This document shows positions 1-7,275 of a stretch of DNA of 20,990 bases, one piece after another (positions within the stretch are counted from its first letter, which is position 1; each line of letters starts with the position of its first letter). Source of the DNA: Sporichthyaceae bacterium (GTDB taxonomy: Bacteria; Actinomycetota; Actinomycetes; JACCYY01); contig JACCYY010000326.1 in NCBI GenBank assembly GCA_013696235.1, positions 1 through 20,990 of the forward strand, in the 5' to 3' direction. The notes under the pieces are model-generated. The model was not told the origin of the DNA. It made no database searches and worked only from the letters and a program-made list of their open reading frames with translations. The position numbers were made by a program, and so were the translations under genes.

Positions 1-329
1 AGGCAGCCACGAAGGGCGATCCGACACCCACGGCTGCGGCACCCGCGGCGCCGGTCGTGGCGCCAGCGCCGCCGCGGCAGCAGCCCAAGCGCCAGACCCG
101 GACCCAGCGCAAGACCCCGCCAGCCAAGAAGCCGGCCGGCGGAAAGGGTCAGTCGAACGGGAGTTCCGCGCCCAAGGCCGCCGGCTCTGGTGGGTCGAGC
201 AACGGCGCACCGCCCGGGAAGGGGCGAACATCGGGTGCGGGCGACTCGTCCACCTCAGGTCCCGGCTCGACTGCAGGGGACAGCTCGACTGCAGGGGACG
301 GCTCGACTGCAGGGGACAGCTCGACCTGA
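1..329 (+). CDS. yidC: C-terminal tail of membrane protein insertase YidC (5' end outside window)
   Basis: The reading frame is open from the left edge (first full codon at 3) to TGA at 327-329, so this is the end of a longer gene. The visible part is a hydrophilic, disordered tail rich in Pro, Ala, Lys, Arg and Gln, with basic stretches such as RQQPKRQTRTQRK. It ends in Gly/Ser/Thr repeats. Long basic tails after the last membrane segment are usual in actinobacterial YidC, where they are thought to help ribosome contact. No membrane segment or catalytic region is visible, so the identification rests mainly on position: yidC directly precedes jag and rsmG in nearly all actinobacteria. The last 20 residues are a short tandem repeat (entry at 265-326). 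Another protein with a basic tail cannot be excluded from this fragment alone. Confidence 0.65.
   Translation, partial: AATKGDPTPTAAAPAAPVVAPAPPRQQPKRQTRTQRKTPPAKKPAGGKGQSNGSSAPKAAGSGGSSNGAPPGKGRTSGAGDSSTSGPGSTAGDSSTAGDGSTAGDSST
265..326 (+). repeat. 18-bp tandem repeat, about 3.4 copies, in the yidC 3' end
   Basis: The unit GCTCGACTGCAGGGGACA occurs at 265-282, 283-300 (last base G) and 301-318, followed by a partial copy at 319-325. It is in frame and encodes repeats of the STAGD(S/G) type. Copies are almost identical at the DNA level, which points to recent slippage expansion. Confidence 0.9.
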
Positions 330-382
330 TCAATGCTCCTGCGGTGCGGCCCGGGAGCCGAGCCACCCGCAGACTCACAAGC

Positions 383-410
383 CGACATGTCGAGCGGTCG
401 ACATGTCGAC
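383..410. repeat. Paired CGACATGTCGA palindromes upstream of jag
   Basis: In the 163-bp yidC-jag gap, CGACATGTCGA occurs twice in direct orientation (383-393 and 399-409), 16 bp apart. The second copy sits in a perfect 14-bp palindrome, GTCGACATGTCGAC (397-410). The first is a perfect 10-bp palindrome (383-392). Two palindromes on nearly the same DNA face, 85 to 110 bp upstream of a start codon, resemble a dimer-binding operator, but no known regulator consensus was recognised. Related copies lie at 1347-1360 and 4857-4870. Confidence 0.55.
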
Positions 411-492
411 ACAGACCGAGCGGCACCGCACGAACCTCCGGCGGATCGACATCCACCGGACCGTACGGCGCGGACGAAGGAGAGGACGACCG

Positions 493-1182
493 ATGAGCGA
501 GTCGAACGAACGGCCGGTGGACGCCGTCTCGGCCGACGACGGCGGGGCAGACGTCGAGGACCGGCGGCTCCTCGCCGACGACGAAATGGTCGCGACTGCT
601 GTGGACGCAGGTGCCGACGTCGATCTCGACGGGGCCGGAGTTGGTGACGACGACGATGCTGACGACGACGATGCTGACGACGACGATGGTCCCGGTGACG
701 TCGCTGGCGACGGCCGAACGCAAGGGATCGGCCGGCTCGAGCGGGAGGGTGACATCGCTGCCGACTACCTGGAGGAGCTCCTCGACATCGCCGACTTCGA
801 CGGCGACATCGATCTCGACGTCGAGAACGACCGGGCCATGGTCTCGATCGTGGGAACCGGGCTCGGCAACCTGGTCGGTCAACGCGGGGCCACCCTCGAC
901 GCGCTCCAGGAGCTCACCCGGCTGGCGGTGCTGCGGGCGACCGGCGAGCGCAGCCGGCTCATGCTCGACATCGCCGGCACTCGGGCGCGCCGCAAGGAGC
1001 AGCTGCACCAGGTGGGCACAGAAGCCGCAGAGCGGGCCCGGTCGGATGGCGAGCCGGTCCGGATGGACCCGATGACGCCGTTCGAGCGCAAGGTCGTGCA
1101 CGACGCGGTCGCGGCCGCCGGGCTGCGAAGCGAGTCCGACGGCGTCGAGCCGAACCGCCGCGTGGTCGTCTACCCGAGCTGA
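493..1182 (+). CDS. jag: Jag/KhpB-type KH-R3H RNA-binding protein
   Basis: This 229-residue protein is the single-stranded nucleic-acid-binding partner found next to yidC (Rv3920c position). The ATG at 493 is supported by a strong AAGGAGAGG site at 477-485 with 7-nt spacing. Residues 1-90 are acidic and disordered, including G-DDDD-A-DDDD-A-DDDD-G at 51-66. A KH domain follows at about 95-160, with its loop at residues 121-132 (GTGLGNLVGQRG). The R3H domain covers about 165-228 and has the defining R199 and H203 (R-KVV-H) and a typical MDPMTPFER lead-in. The N-terminal Jag_N domain of Firmicutes proteins is absent, as in other actinobacteria. In Firmicutes, KhpB acts with KhpA in RNA binding and cell-division control; the role here is inferred from that. 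The gap to rsmG is only 20 nt, so the two are probably co-transcribed. Confidence 0.94.
   Translation: MSESNERPVDAVSADDGGADVEDRRLLADDEMVATAVDAGADVDLDGAGVGDDDDADDDDADDDDGPGDVAGDGRTQGIGRLEREGDIAADYLEELLDIADFDGDIDLDVENDRAMVSIVGTGLGNLVGQRGATLDALQELTRLAVLRATGERSRLMLDIAGTRARRKEQLHQVGTEAAERARSDGEPVRMDPMTPFERKVVHDAVAAAGLRSESDGVEPNRRVVVYPS
646..690 (+). repeat. 15-bp tandem repeat encoding the Asp-rich linker of Jag
   Basis: Three in-frame copies of GACGACGACGATGCT occur at 646-660, 661-675 and 676-690; the last ends in GGT. They encode DDDDA-DDDDA-DDDDG. The identical codon choice, with GAT always fourth, shows duplication at the DNA level rather than independent selection for Asp. Confidence 0.92.
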
Positions 1183-1202
1183 TCGCGGGCGGATCCAGGG
1201 CG

Positions 1203-1922
1203 ATGCCCGACCCAGCAGGCGATCCAGACCAGCCGGAGCACCCCGAGCAGCCGGTGCACCCGGTGCACGGTCGACGGCCGCTCTCACTTGCCGCCGTGCT
1301 GGGACGGGCCATAGATCGATCTGTCGACGAGCAGATCTCTCGCTATGTCGACATGTTGACGAGTGCGGGGGTCGAACGAGGACTGATCGGCCCACGAGAG
1401 GCCGAACGGCTGTGGGAGCGGCACATCCTCAACTGCGTCGTGCTGGAGGAGCTGATCCCGCACGGGGCGGCCGTGGCCGACGTCGGCTCGGGCGCCGGCT
1501 TGCCCGGCATCGTGCTGGCTCTGGTCCGACCAGATCTCCGGATCACCCTGCTCGAGCCGCTGCTGCGCCGGGCCACCTTCCTGATCGAGGCGATCGACGT
1601 TCTCGGGCTGGGTTCCGCCGTCGAGGTGGTCCGCGCCAGGGCGGAGGACTACCGCCGCTCGAAGTTCGCAGTCGTGACGGCTCGGGCGGTCGCGCCGCTG
1701 GATCGGCTCACCGCGCTCGCTCTCCCGCTGCTCGCGAGCGGCGGCAGCCTGCTGGCAGTCAAGGGCCGTCGTGCGCAGGACGAGCTCGAGGAGCACCGGG
1801 CCGCGCTCGCCGCGCTGGGCGCGGAGCGGCTCGAGATCGTGACACTGGGCGAAGGCACACTGGCCGAGCCGACCACGGTGGTCGTGATTCGGGCCCGCGT
1901 TCGTCGTCGTGTGCACCGCTGA
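1203..1922 (+). CDS. rsmG: 16S rRNA (guanine-N7)-methyltransferase RsmG (GidB)
   Basis: RsmG methylates N7 of the 16S rRNA guanine equivalent to E. coli G527, using S-adenosylmethionine; loss of function gives low-level streptomycin resistance in many bacteria. The 239-residue product has the usual family length plus a Pro/His-rich leader of about 25 residues. The family entry motif GLIGPREAERLWERHILNC lies at about residues 60-78. The SAM-binding loop is DVGSGAGLPG at 93-102, and VTARAVAPLDRL begins at 158. The ATG at 1203 is 20 nt after the jag stop, with only a poor Shine-Dalgarno match (CCAGGG very close to the start). Reading through from jag is therefore likely. A start slightly downstream is possible because the first 30 residues are not conserved in the family. 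Confidence 0.97.
   Translation: MPDPAGDPDQPEHPEQPVHPVHGRRPLSLAAVLGRAIDRSVDEQISRYVDMLTSAGVERGLIGPREAERLWERHILNCVVLEELIPHGAAVADVGSGAGLPGIVLALVRPDLRITLLEPLLRRATFLIEAIDVLGLGSAVEVVRARAEDYRRSKFAVVTARAVAPLDRLTALALPLLASGGSLLAVKGRRAQDELEEHRAALAALGAERLEIVTLGEGTLAEPTTVVVIRARVRRRVHR
1347..1360. repeat. Near-copy of the GTCGACATGTCGAC palindrome inside rsmG
   Basis: GTCGACATGTTGAC matches the upstream palindrome at 13 of 14 positions. It lies in the part of rsmG encoding YVDMLTS. The overlapping ATGTCGACAT (1345-1354) is itself a perfect palindrome. It is coding DNA, so coincidence is possible. Confidence 0.4.
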
Positions 1923-2005
1923 GGCAGCATCAGGCGTTCGGGATCGGTACATGGGCCCGGCGTGGTGGCCCCGGCTGGACGTCCTCGAGAGGCAGGATCG
2001 ACAAG

Positions 2006-3541
2006 ATGAGCGCCATGAGCAGCCCTGATCCGATGGTCACGTCGATCGAACCAGTCCTCGATCGGCTCACGTCCGCACGAGAAGGTCCGGTCGGTCGGAG
2101 CGCAGAGTCCTTGAGCGGACGTGCCACGAGTGACGTCGGGTGGCCTCAGCAGATCGGCTCGACGCGGGCCGGTCGTGGCGACGGTCTGGGCTGGCCGCCG
2201 AACGATGGCAGTCGAGCCAACCCGGACCGCGCGGCCGTTCCACGTGAAACCGGGTCGCTCGCCGTTTCACGTGGAACCACCTCCGTCGAACGAGCTCCGG
2301 AGAACCCCGGGTCCGAACCACCGACAGTCGTACGTCTGGCGAGTCACGCGCGGCCGCAGGGCGAGGCTGAGCCGGACCACGACGCGGACGCCTACGCCGG
2401 GTCCGGCGCACACCGTCGGTTCGCCGTTGCCCCAGGTCGCAACGAAGCGTCCACCATCACGGACCGCGGAGGTCGAGCGCAGAGCGAGAGCCTGCGAGTC
2501 GAGCCCGGGGGGACGAGCACCAGCTCACCCCCGGTGCGCGCGATGCCAGCCGTCCGAACCGCAGCCGAGATCGCGTCGCTGCCGACTGCGATCGGCGGCG
2601 AGCAGACTGGTGGAGAGCACGAGACGCCACTCGCGGTCGCCGCGGGTATGGCGCTGCGAGCACGCGGCGTCGATCGTTCCCGTTCCCTGCCCCGACCGGC
2701 GAGCACCCGGGTCATGGTGGTGGCCAACCAGAAGGGCGGCGTGGGCAAGACGACGACCGCTGTGAACGTCGCGGCCGCGCTCGCCCTCTACGGGGCGCGG
2801 GTGCTGCTGATCGACCTCGACCCGCAGGGCAACGCCTCCACCGCTCTCGGGGTCGACCACCAGGCCGGGGTGCCATCGATGTACGAGGTGCTCGTGCGGG
2901 GAACGGCGATCGCGGACGTGATCCAGCCGGCAACAGGCTTCGCTAGCCTCTTCTGCGCCCCGGCCACCATCGATCTCTCCGGCGCCGAGGTCGAGCTGGT
3001 CGCCTTCGTCGCCCGGGAGCAGCGCCTCCGGCGGGCGATCGAGGAGCACCTCGCCAGGGCCGATCTCCAGGGCGAGCAGCGGTACGACTACGTGCTGATC
3101 GACTGCCCGCCCTCACTCGGCCTGCTCACGGTCAACGCTCTCGCGGCCGGCGTCGAGGTCTTCATCCCGATCCAGTGCGAGTACTACGCACTCGAGGGGG
3201 TGAGTCAGCTCGTCCGCATCGTCGAGCTGGTCAAGACCCAGCTCAACCCGATCCTCGTGGTCACCACGGTGCTCCTGACCATGTACGACGCCCGGACCCG
3301 GCTCTCGTCCCAGGTCGCCGACGAGGTCCGCACCCACTTCGGACCCGCGGTGCTCGCGACAGCTATTCCGCGATCGGTCCGCATCTCGGAGGCGCCGAGC
3401 TACTCCCAGACCGTCATGACGTACGACCCGAGCTCGAGCGGTGCGCTCTCCTATCTGGAGGCCGCCCGGGAGATCGCGCACGCGAGCGCCCGGCTCAGCA
3501 GCCCGGGCACCCCGAGCTCGGGCCAGAAGGAGACCTCATGA
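2006..3541 (+). CDS. parA: Chromosome-partitioning ATPase ParA with long N-terminal leader
   Basis: ParA is the deviant-Walker ATPase that moves ParB-parS complexes away from oriC. From ATG 2006 the product has 511 residues. The Walker A box KGGVGKTT is at 243-250, with signature Lys243 and catalytic Lys248. [12 protein letters not shown] and the Walker B region [13 protein letters not shown] follow, then [17 protein letters not shown]. The block ETPLAVAA...[15 protein letters not shown] just before Walker A is shared by actinobacterial ParA proteins, so the start lies upstream of about 2620. ATG 2006 has a GAGAGG/AGGCAGGA stretch upstream, and its frame crosses both parS sites as VPRET and VSRGT, like the VSRET I recall in Streptomyces ParA. 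The first 205 residues are low-complexity, with more A/T in third positions than the core. ATG 2543 (332 aa, poor Shine-Dalgarno) is the main alternative start. The stop overlaps the parB start (ATGA). Confidence 0.95.
   Translation: MSAMSSPDPMVTSIEPVLDRLTSAREGPVGRSAESLSGRATSDVGWPQQIGSTRAGRGDGLGWPPNDGSRANPDRAAVPRETGSLAVSRGTTSVERAPENPGSEPPTVVRLASHARPQGEAEPDHDADAYAGSGAHRRFAVAPGRNEASTITDRGGRAQSESLRVEPGGTSTSSPPVRAMPAVRTAAEIASLPTAIGGEQTGGEHETPLAVAAGMALRARGVDRSRSLPRPASTRVMVVANQKGGVGKTTTAVNVAAALALYGARVLLIDLDPQGNASTALGVDHQAGVPSMYEVLVRGTAIADVIQPATGFASLFCAPATIDLSGAEVELVAFVAREQRLRRAIEEHLARADLQGEQRYDYVLIDCPPSLGLLTVNALAAGVEVFIPIQCEYYALEGVSQLVRIVELVKTQLNPILVVTTVLLTMYDARTRLSSQVADEVRTHFGPAVLATAIPRSVRISEAPSYSQTVMTYDPSSSGALSYLEAAREIAHASARLSSPGTPSSGQKETS
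2237..2250. other. parS site 1 (ParB-binding centromere)
   Basis: GTTCCACGTGAAAC differs from the core of the near-universal parS consensus GTTTCACGTGAAAC at one position. It lies just upstream of the conserved part of parA, where actinobacterial parS sites commonly occur. In the parA frame it encodes VPRET. It is the exact reverse complement of site 2. Confidence 0.93.
2264..2277. other. parS site 2 (ParB-binding centromere)
   Basis: GTTTCACGTGGAAC is the exact inverted copy of site 1, with centres 27 bp apart. GTTTCACGTGGAAC is a common natural parS variant. In the parA frame it encodes VSRGT. ParB encoded at 3538 is the expected ligand; it loads here and slides as a CTP clamp. Confidence 0.93.
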
Positions 3542-4812
3542 CCGACCGACGATTCGGCTTGGGCCGCGGCCTGGGCGCGCTCATCCCGAGCGCACGACCC
3601 GCCGACGAGCCGCAGGAGCCGGGGGTAAGCCCGGGCGCCGAGGTGTCCGGCGGTCCCGCGGCCGCCGGTACTGGTGGGTACGACCAGAGCGCCGTCGACG
3701 CGGGGGGCGGTCGTGATCCCGCGCAACCGGATCGGCGGGCCCCCGGCGACGCGGACGGTGCGGAGATCGTTGGGCTGATCGACGGTGGTGCCCGGTTCGC
3801 CGAGCTCGACCCGACCCAGATCACGACGAACGCGCGGCAGCCGCGGCAGGTCTTCGACGAGGACGCCCACGACGAGCTCGTGCACTCCGTGCGTGAGGTC
3901 GGGGTGCTCCAGCCCGTCGTGGTCCGCCCGATCCCTGGCCCGGGCGAGCGCCGGTACGAGCTGGTGATGGGCGAGCGGCGCTGGCGCGCGGCGCAGGCTG
4001 CCGGGCTGCCCACGATCCCGGCCATCGTGCGGCACACCGCGGACGACGTGATGCTTCGCGACGCGTTGCTGGAGAACCTGCACCGGGCGCAGCTCAACCC
4101 GCTCGAGGAGGCGGCCGCGTACGACCAGCTCCTGCGCGACTTCGGCTGCACCCAGGACGAGCTGGCCGAGCGGATCGGCCGTTCCCGTCCGCAGATCTCG
4201 AACACGATCCGGCTGCTCCGGCTGCCGCCGGGCGTCCAGCGCCGGCTCGCCGCCGGGGTCCTCACCGCTGGCCATGCCCGCGCGCTGCTCGGTCTCCCCG
4301 ACGCCGCGGCGCAGGAGCGGTTGGCCCAACGGATCGTGGCCGAGGGACTCTCGGTGCGAACGGTCGAGGAGGTCGTGGCGGTCGGCGAGACCGCGGGCGG
4401 CGGCCACCCGGTGACCAGGTCGCGTCGCCCGGTGGCGCCGGCGCTCGTCGATCTGGCCGAGCGGCTCTCCGGCCGCTACGAGACCCGGGTCAAGGTCGAT
4501 CTCGGCAGGCGGCGTGGCCGGATCACGGTCGAGTTCGGATCGATCGCCGACCTCGAGCGCATCGTCGCGCTGATGGACCCGATCACCACGCCTGGGGACG
4601 CCCCACGGACGGACCCGGAGCGGCGTCCCTCGACCGAGGCACCGTTCACTCCCCGACATCACGGTGCGGCTGAGCTGCCCGGACCCAAGGCGCACGAGGC
4701 CGGACACTGGGCGCACGTCCCCGCGTCGGAGGACGCGGTCGACGCCGGCTTCGTCGAGGGGTTAGGCACGGACGAGGACGACCCCCCGAGCGTCGACCCG
4801 TCGCCGGCCTGA
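3538..4812 (+). CDS. parB: Chromosome-partitioning protein ParB (CTPase, parS-binding)
   Basis: ParB binds parS, spreads as a CTP-dependent sliding clamp, loads SMC, and stimulates ParA. The 424-residue product opens with [15 protein letters not shown], the basic N-terminal peptide that contacts ParA. A disordered segment to about residue 80 follows. The N-terminal CTPase domain runs from [17 protein letters not shown] to about 185 and holds GERRWR at 145-150, the conserved arginine-rich CTP-binding box. [17 protein letters not shown] precedes a helix-turn-helix at about 205-226 ([18 protein letters not shown]). The C-terminal dimerisation domain ([18 protein letters not shown]...ERIVALMD) spans about 300-350. 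It is followed by an unusually long acidic tail of about 75 residues. ATG 3538 overlaps the parA stop, which indicates translational coupling. The downstream gene is convergent across 73 bp. Confidence 0.97.
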   Translation: MTDRRFGLGRGLGALIPSARPADEPQEPGVSPGAEVSGGPAAAGTGGYDQSAVDAGGGRDPAQPDRRAPGDADGAEIVGLIDGGARFAELDPTQITTNARQPRQVFDEDAHDELVHSVREVGVLQPVVVRPIPGPGERRYELVMGERRWRAAQAAGLPTIPAIVRHTADDVMLRDALLENLHRAQLNPLEEAAAYDQLLRDFGCTQDELAERIGRSRPQISNTIRLLRLPPGVQRRLAAGVLTAGHARALLGLPDAAAQERLAQRIVAEGLSVRTVEEVVAVGETAGGGHPVTRSRRPVAPALVDLAERLSGRYETRVKVDLGRRRGRITVEFGSIADLERIVALMDPITTPGDAPRTDPERRPSTEAPFTPRHHGAAELPGPKAHEAGHWAHVPASEDAVDAGFVEGLGTDEDDPPSVDPSPA

Positions 4813-4856
4813 GACCCGTGGCTGGATTGCGCGGAGAGGGGGGCCGCTTGGGCCAT

Positions 4857-4870
4857 GTCGACAAGTCGAG
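4857..4870. repeat. Third relative of the GTCGACATGTCGAC motif, in the parB-ligase gap
   Basis: GTCGACAAGTCGAG matches the jag-upstream palindrome at 12 of 14 positions and overlaps the perfect palindrome TGTCGACA (4856-4863). It lies in the 73-bp convergent gap. Confidence 0.35.
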
Positions 4871-4885
4871 ACGCCGCCAAGTCGC

Positions 4886-5866
4886 TCAAGCAACCTGTCG
4901 AGACCTCGACAACGGCCGCTCACGCGTACGAGCCCGCTCGACCAGCGCCCGGTAGAGATCGCCGGCTGGGAGCCCGGCTGCCTCGGCCGCCTGGGGCAGC
5001 AGGCTCGTCTCGGTGAGCCCGGGCGCCACGTTCACCTCGAGGAACCACGGCGTGCCTTCGGCGTCCACGACGAGGTCGGTCCTGGACAGGTCCCGGAGCC
5101 CGAGCCCTCGGTGTGCGACGAGCGCGGTCTCCGCCGCCCTGGCAGCCGCCGCACCGCTGATCCGGGCCGGGACGAAGAACCGGGTCGCCCCCGCGGTGTA
5201 GCGCGCCGCGTAGTCGTACGAGCCGGAGTCCGGCACGATCTCGACCGCAGCCAGGGCGGTGGGGCCGGACCCGGTGTCGACGACCGAGACCGCGATCTCG
5301 ACGCCGTCAACGAACTGCTCGACCAGCGCCGTGTCGCCGTACCCGAAGCATCCCCGCATGGCCGCCGGCAGGTCTTCCGGCGTCCGGGCGAGCGCGCAAC
5401 CGAGCGCCGATCCGCCGCGGGCCGGCTTCACGAAGAGCGGGAGACCGAGCCTGGCCACGAGGGCGTCGAGCACCGCGCCCGCGCCGAGGTCGCGGAACAG
5501 CGCATGTGGCAGGGCGGCCGACGCCGGGGTCGCCACTCCCGCACCGGCCACCATCGCCTTGGCGGTCGGCTTGTCGAAGGCCAGGCGGCAGGCTGCGGCG
5601 TCGGATCCGACGTAGGGCAGCTCGAGCAGGTCCAGCACGTCGCGCAGCGCGCCGTCCTCGCCGGCGGCGCCGTGGAGGATCGGGAACACCACGTCGGGTC
5701 GGTCGGCCTGCAGCGCGGGCAGCAGGCCGGCGTCGACATCGGCCAGGTGGGTCTCGACCCCAGCGGCGCGGAGCGCTTCCACGACCCGACGCCCGGAGCG
5801 CAGCGAGACGTCCCGCTCGTGGCTGAGCCCTCCGGCGAGCACGAGCACGGTGCCGGCGTGGCTCAC
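4886..5866 (-). CDS. D-alanine--D-alanine ligase family protein (ATP-grasp)
   Basis: The family joins two D-Ala molecules using ATP, supplying the dipeptide for peptidoglycan precursors. The 326-residue protein has GGLSHERDVSLRSG near the start (Glu17 matches the substrate-contacting Glu of E. coli DdlB). ILHGAAGEDGALRDVL follows, then YVGSDA and DK98-99. The ATP-grasp loop KPARGGSALG is at 147-156, the tyrosine lid SYDYAARY at 216-223, and the metal and substrate residues Arg262, Asp264, Glu277 and Asn279 (EVNVAPGLT) are present. The first loop Ser is kept (153), but the usual second Ser is Ala154. The other recognisable active-site residues remain, so it is probably active. The start is GTG 5866, overlapping the aminotransferase stop as GTGA. 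Mycobacterial parB neighbourhoods lack it. It may be a second Ddl beside a housekeeping copy, or a ligase for another D-amino dipeptide. Confidence 0.9.
   Translation of the reverse strand: MSHAGTVLVLAGGLSHERDVSLRSGRRVVEALRAAGVETHLADVDAGLLPALQADRPDVVFPILHGAAGEDGALRDVLDLLELPYVGSDAAACRLAFDKPTAKAMVAGAGVATPASAALPHALFRDLGAGAVLDALVARLGLPLFVKPARGGSALGCALARTPEDLPAAMRGCFGYGDTALVEQFVDGVEIAVSVVDTGSGPTALAAVEIVPDSGSYDYAARYTAGATRFFVPARISGAAAARAAETALVAHRGLGLRDLSRTDLVVDAEGTPWFLEVNVAPGLTETSLLPQAAEAAGLPAGDLYRALVERARTRERPLSRSRQVA
4896..4911. repeat. Inverted repeat TGTCGAG-N2-CTCGACA at the ligase gene 3' end
   Basis: A perfect 7-bp inverted repeat with a 2-bp centre covers the last codons of the ligase gene, 84 bp beyond the parB stop. 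Such a tight centre cannot form a good RNA hairpin loop and there is no T-run, so a protein-binding site fits better than a terminator. Confidence 0.4.
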
Positions 5867-7218
5867 GCCGTGTCCGGGGCCGGTGCCTGCGGTCGCGCCC
5901 GCATTGGCCGGCGCACCCGGTCGGGCCCGCCGAACGTCTCCAGCAGGTCGAGCTCACCGGCGATCACGTCGGCGAGGCGCCGGACGCCCTCGCGGATCCG
6001 TTCCGGGGTGGGGTAGCAGTACGACAGCCGCAGCGACGAGGCGCCGGACCCGTCGGCGTAGAACGCGGTCCCTGGCACGTACGCGACCCGGGCGGTCACC
6101 GCGCGCGGCAGCATCGCCTTGGTGTCGAGGCCAGCGGGCATGGTCGCCCAGACGTAGAACCCGCCGGCCGGACGGGTCCAGACCGCGCCGGGCGGGAACA
6201 TGTCGTCGAGAGCGGTCAGCAGCGCGTCCCGGCGCTCGCGGTACATCTCCTGGAACGACTTGATCTGCTGCTGCCACGGCTCGGTGGCGAGGTAGGTCGA
6301 CACCGCGAGCTGGGAGAACGTCGGCGGGCACAGCACCGACGCCTCGGCGGCCAGGACCAGCTTGTCGCGGACGCCGTGCGGCGCGGTGACCCACCCGACC
6401 CGGAACCCGGGCGCGAACGTCTTCGAGAAGGAGCCGAGGTAGATCACCCCGTCGTCCAGCGAGCGCAGCGCGGGCGTGGGCTCGGCGTCGAAGCCGAGCA
6501 GGCCGTACGGGTTGTCCTCGATCACGATCACGCCGGCGGCCTGGCAGATCTCGAGGACCTCGGCGCGCCGTTCCCGGGCCATCGAGACGCCGGCCGGGTT
6601 GTGGAAGTTTGGCACGGTGTAGAGCAGCTTCGGGCGGCGGAGCCCCTGCTCGAGCTGCCCGATCGCGGCCCGGAGGTCGTCCGGGCGGAGTCCGTCGTCG
6701 TCCATCGCGACGTGCACGACCTCCGCCTGGTACGAGCGGAAGACCGACAACGCGCCCACGTACGACGGGGCCTCGGCCAGCACGACGTCGCCGGGGTCGC
6801 AGAAGATCCTGGTGACCAGGTCGAGGCCCTGCTGGGAGCCGACCGTGATGACGACGTCGTCGGCGTGGGCGCGGATCCCCTCGAGCGCCATCACGTCACA
6901 GATCTGCTCACGCAGCGCCGGATCACCCTGGCCGGAGCCGTACTGGAGCGCGACCTGGCCGCGGTCGGCCAGCACCTTGGCGAGTACGTCGCCGACCGCG
7001 TCGAGCGGCAGTCCGGCGATGTTCGGCATGCCACCGGCGAGCGACACCACCTCGGGCCGGGACGCCACCGCGAACAGCGCCCGGATCTCCGAGGCCAGCA
7101 TCCCGCGGGTCCGAGCCGCGTACCTGTCCGCGTACGCGTCGAGCCGCGACCCGCTCGCGGAACGCGCTGCATTCCCGGTCTGGGACGGAACGACTGGCGG
7201 CTGGTTACGATCGCTCAC
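5863..7218 (-). CDS. PLP-dependent aminotransferase, class I fold (LysN/KAT-II-like, MocR-related)
   Basis: This 451-residue fold-type I aminotransferase starts at GTG 7218. Conserved points are SLAGGMPN (59-66), LQYGSGQGDPALRE (91-104), the cofactor-phosphate segment VGSQQGLDL (126-134), NFHNPAG (204-210), EDNPYG with Asp235 and Tyr238, PLP-binding Lys266 in SFSKTFAPG, and carboxylate-binding Arg397 in LRLSY. This pattern resembles 2-aminoadipate and kynurenine aminotransferases and the C-terminal half of MocR regulators, but no wHTH domain precedes it here. The amino-acid substrate cannot be assigned. The start is backed by a TACCCT -10 candidate 8 nt upstream and by family N-termini near DAYADRY; there is no Shine-Dalgarno sequence. 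It overlaps the ligase gene by 4 nt, so the pair is likely one operon, perhaps handling the same amino acids. Confidence 0.93.
   Translation of the reverse strand: MSDRNQPPVVPSQTGNAARSASGSRLDAYADRYAARTRGMLASEIRALFAVASRPEVVSLAGGMPNIAGLPLDAVGDVLAKVLADRGQVALQYGSGQGDPALREQICDVMALEGIRAHADDVVITVGSQQGLDLVTRIFCDPGDVVLAEAPSYVGALSVFRSYQAEVVHVAMDDDGLRPDDLRAAIGQLEQGLRRPKLLYTVPNFHNPAGVSMARERRAEVLEICQAAGVIVIEDNPYGLLGFDAEPTPALRSLDDGVIYLGSFSKTFAPGFRVGWVTAPHGVRDKLVLAAEASVLCPPTFSQLAVSTYLATEPWQQQIKSFQEMYRERRDALLTALDDMFPPGAVWTRPAGGFYVWATMPAGLDTKAMLPRAVTARVAYVPGTAFYADGSGASSLRLSYCYPTPERIREGVRRLADVIAGELDLLETFGGPDRVRRPMRARPQAPAPDTA
7206..7211 (+). promoter_or_regulatory. Candidate -10 element (TACGAT) for the GNAT gene
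   Basis: TACGAT fits TANNNT and would give a leader of roughly 55-60 nt before ATG 7276. It lies inside the first codons of the divergent aminotransferase. No convincing -35 box was found. Confidence 0.25.
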
Positions 7219-7226
7219 GAGAGGCA

Positions 7227-7232
7227 AGGGTA
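7227..7232 (-). promoter_or_regulatory. Candidate -10 element (TACCCT) for leaderless aminotransferase mRNA
   Basis: On the - strand TACCCT is followed by 8 nt and then GTG 7218. That is the spacing at which transcription would start on the first base of the start codon. No Shine-Dalgarno sequence is present, as expected for a leaderless transcript. Confidence 0.4.
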
Positions 7233-7275
7233 CGTGGCGCAGCGGCCCCGGCCCGCTGCACGAGCGGAGGCCGGC

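Noticed and set aside
2121..2765. A + strand frame in which the parS sites read FHVKP and FHVEP
   Set aside because: These peptides come from the parS sequence itself. The rest of the frame is Arg-rich, and its 3' part overlaps the conserved Walker A region of parA in the wrong frame.
3451..4716. A 421-codon - strand frame opposite parB, with similar long frames opposite jag, ddl and pcnA
   Set aside because: The codon pattern mirrors the sense gene, the composition is Arg/Gly/Ser-rich and no motif is present. parB on the + strand explains the region.
4813..4885. Rho-independent terminator between convergent parB and the ligase gene
   Set aside because: Only a short GGCC-N5-GGCC match and no T-run are present; the inverted repeat at 4896-4911 has too small a loop for an RNA hairpin.
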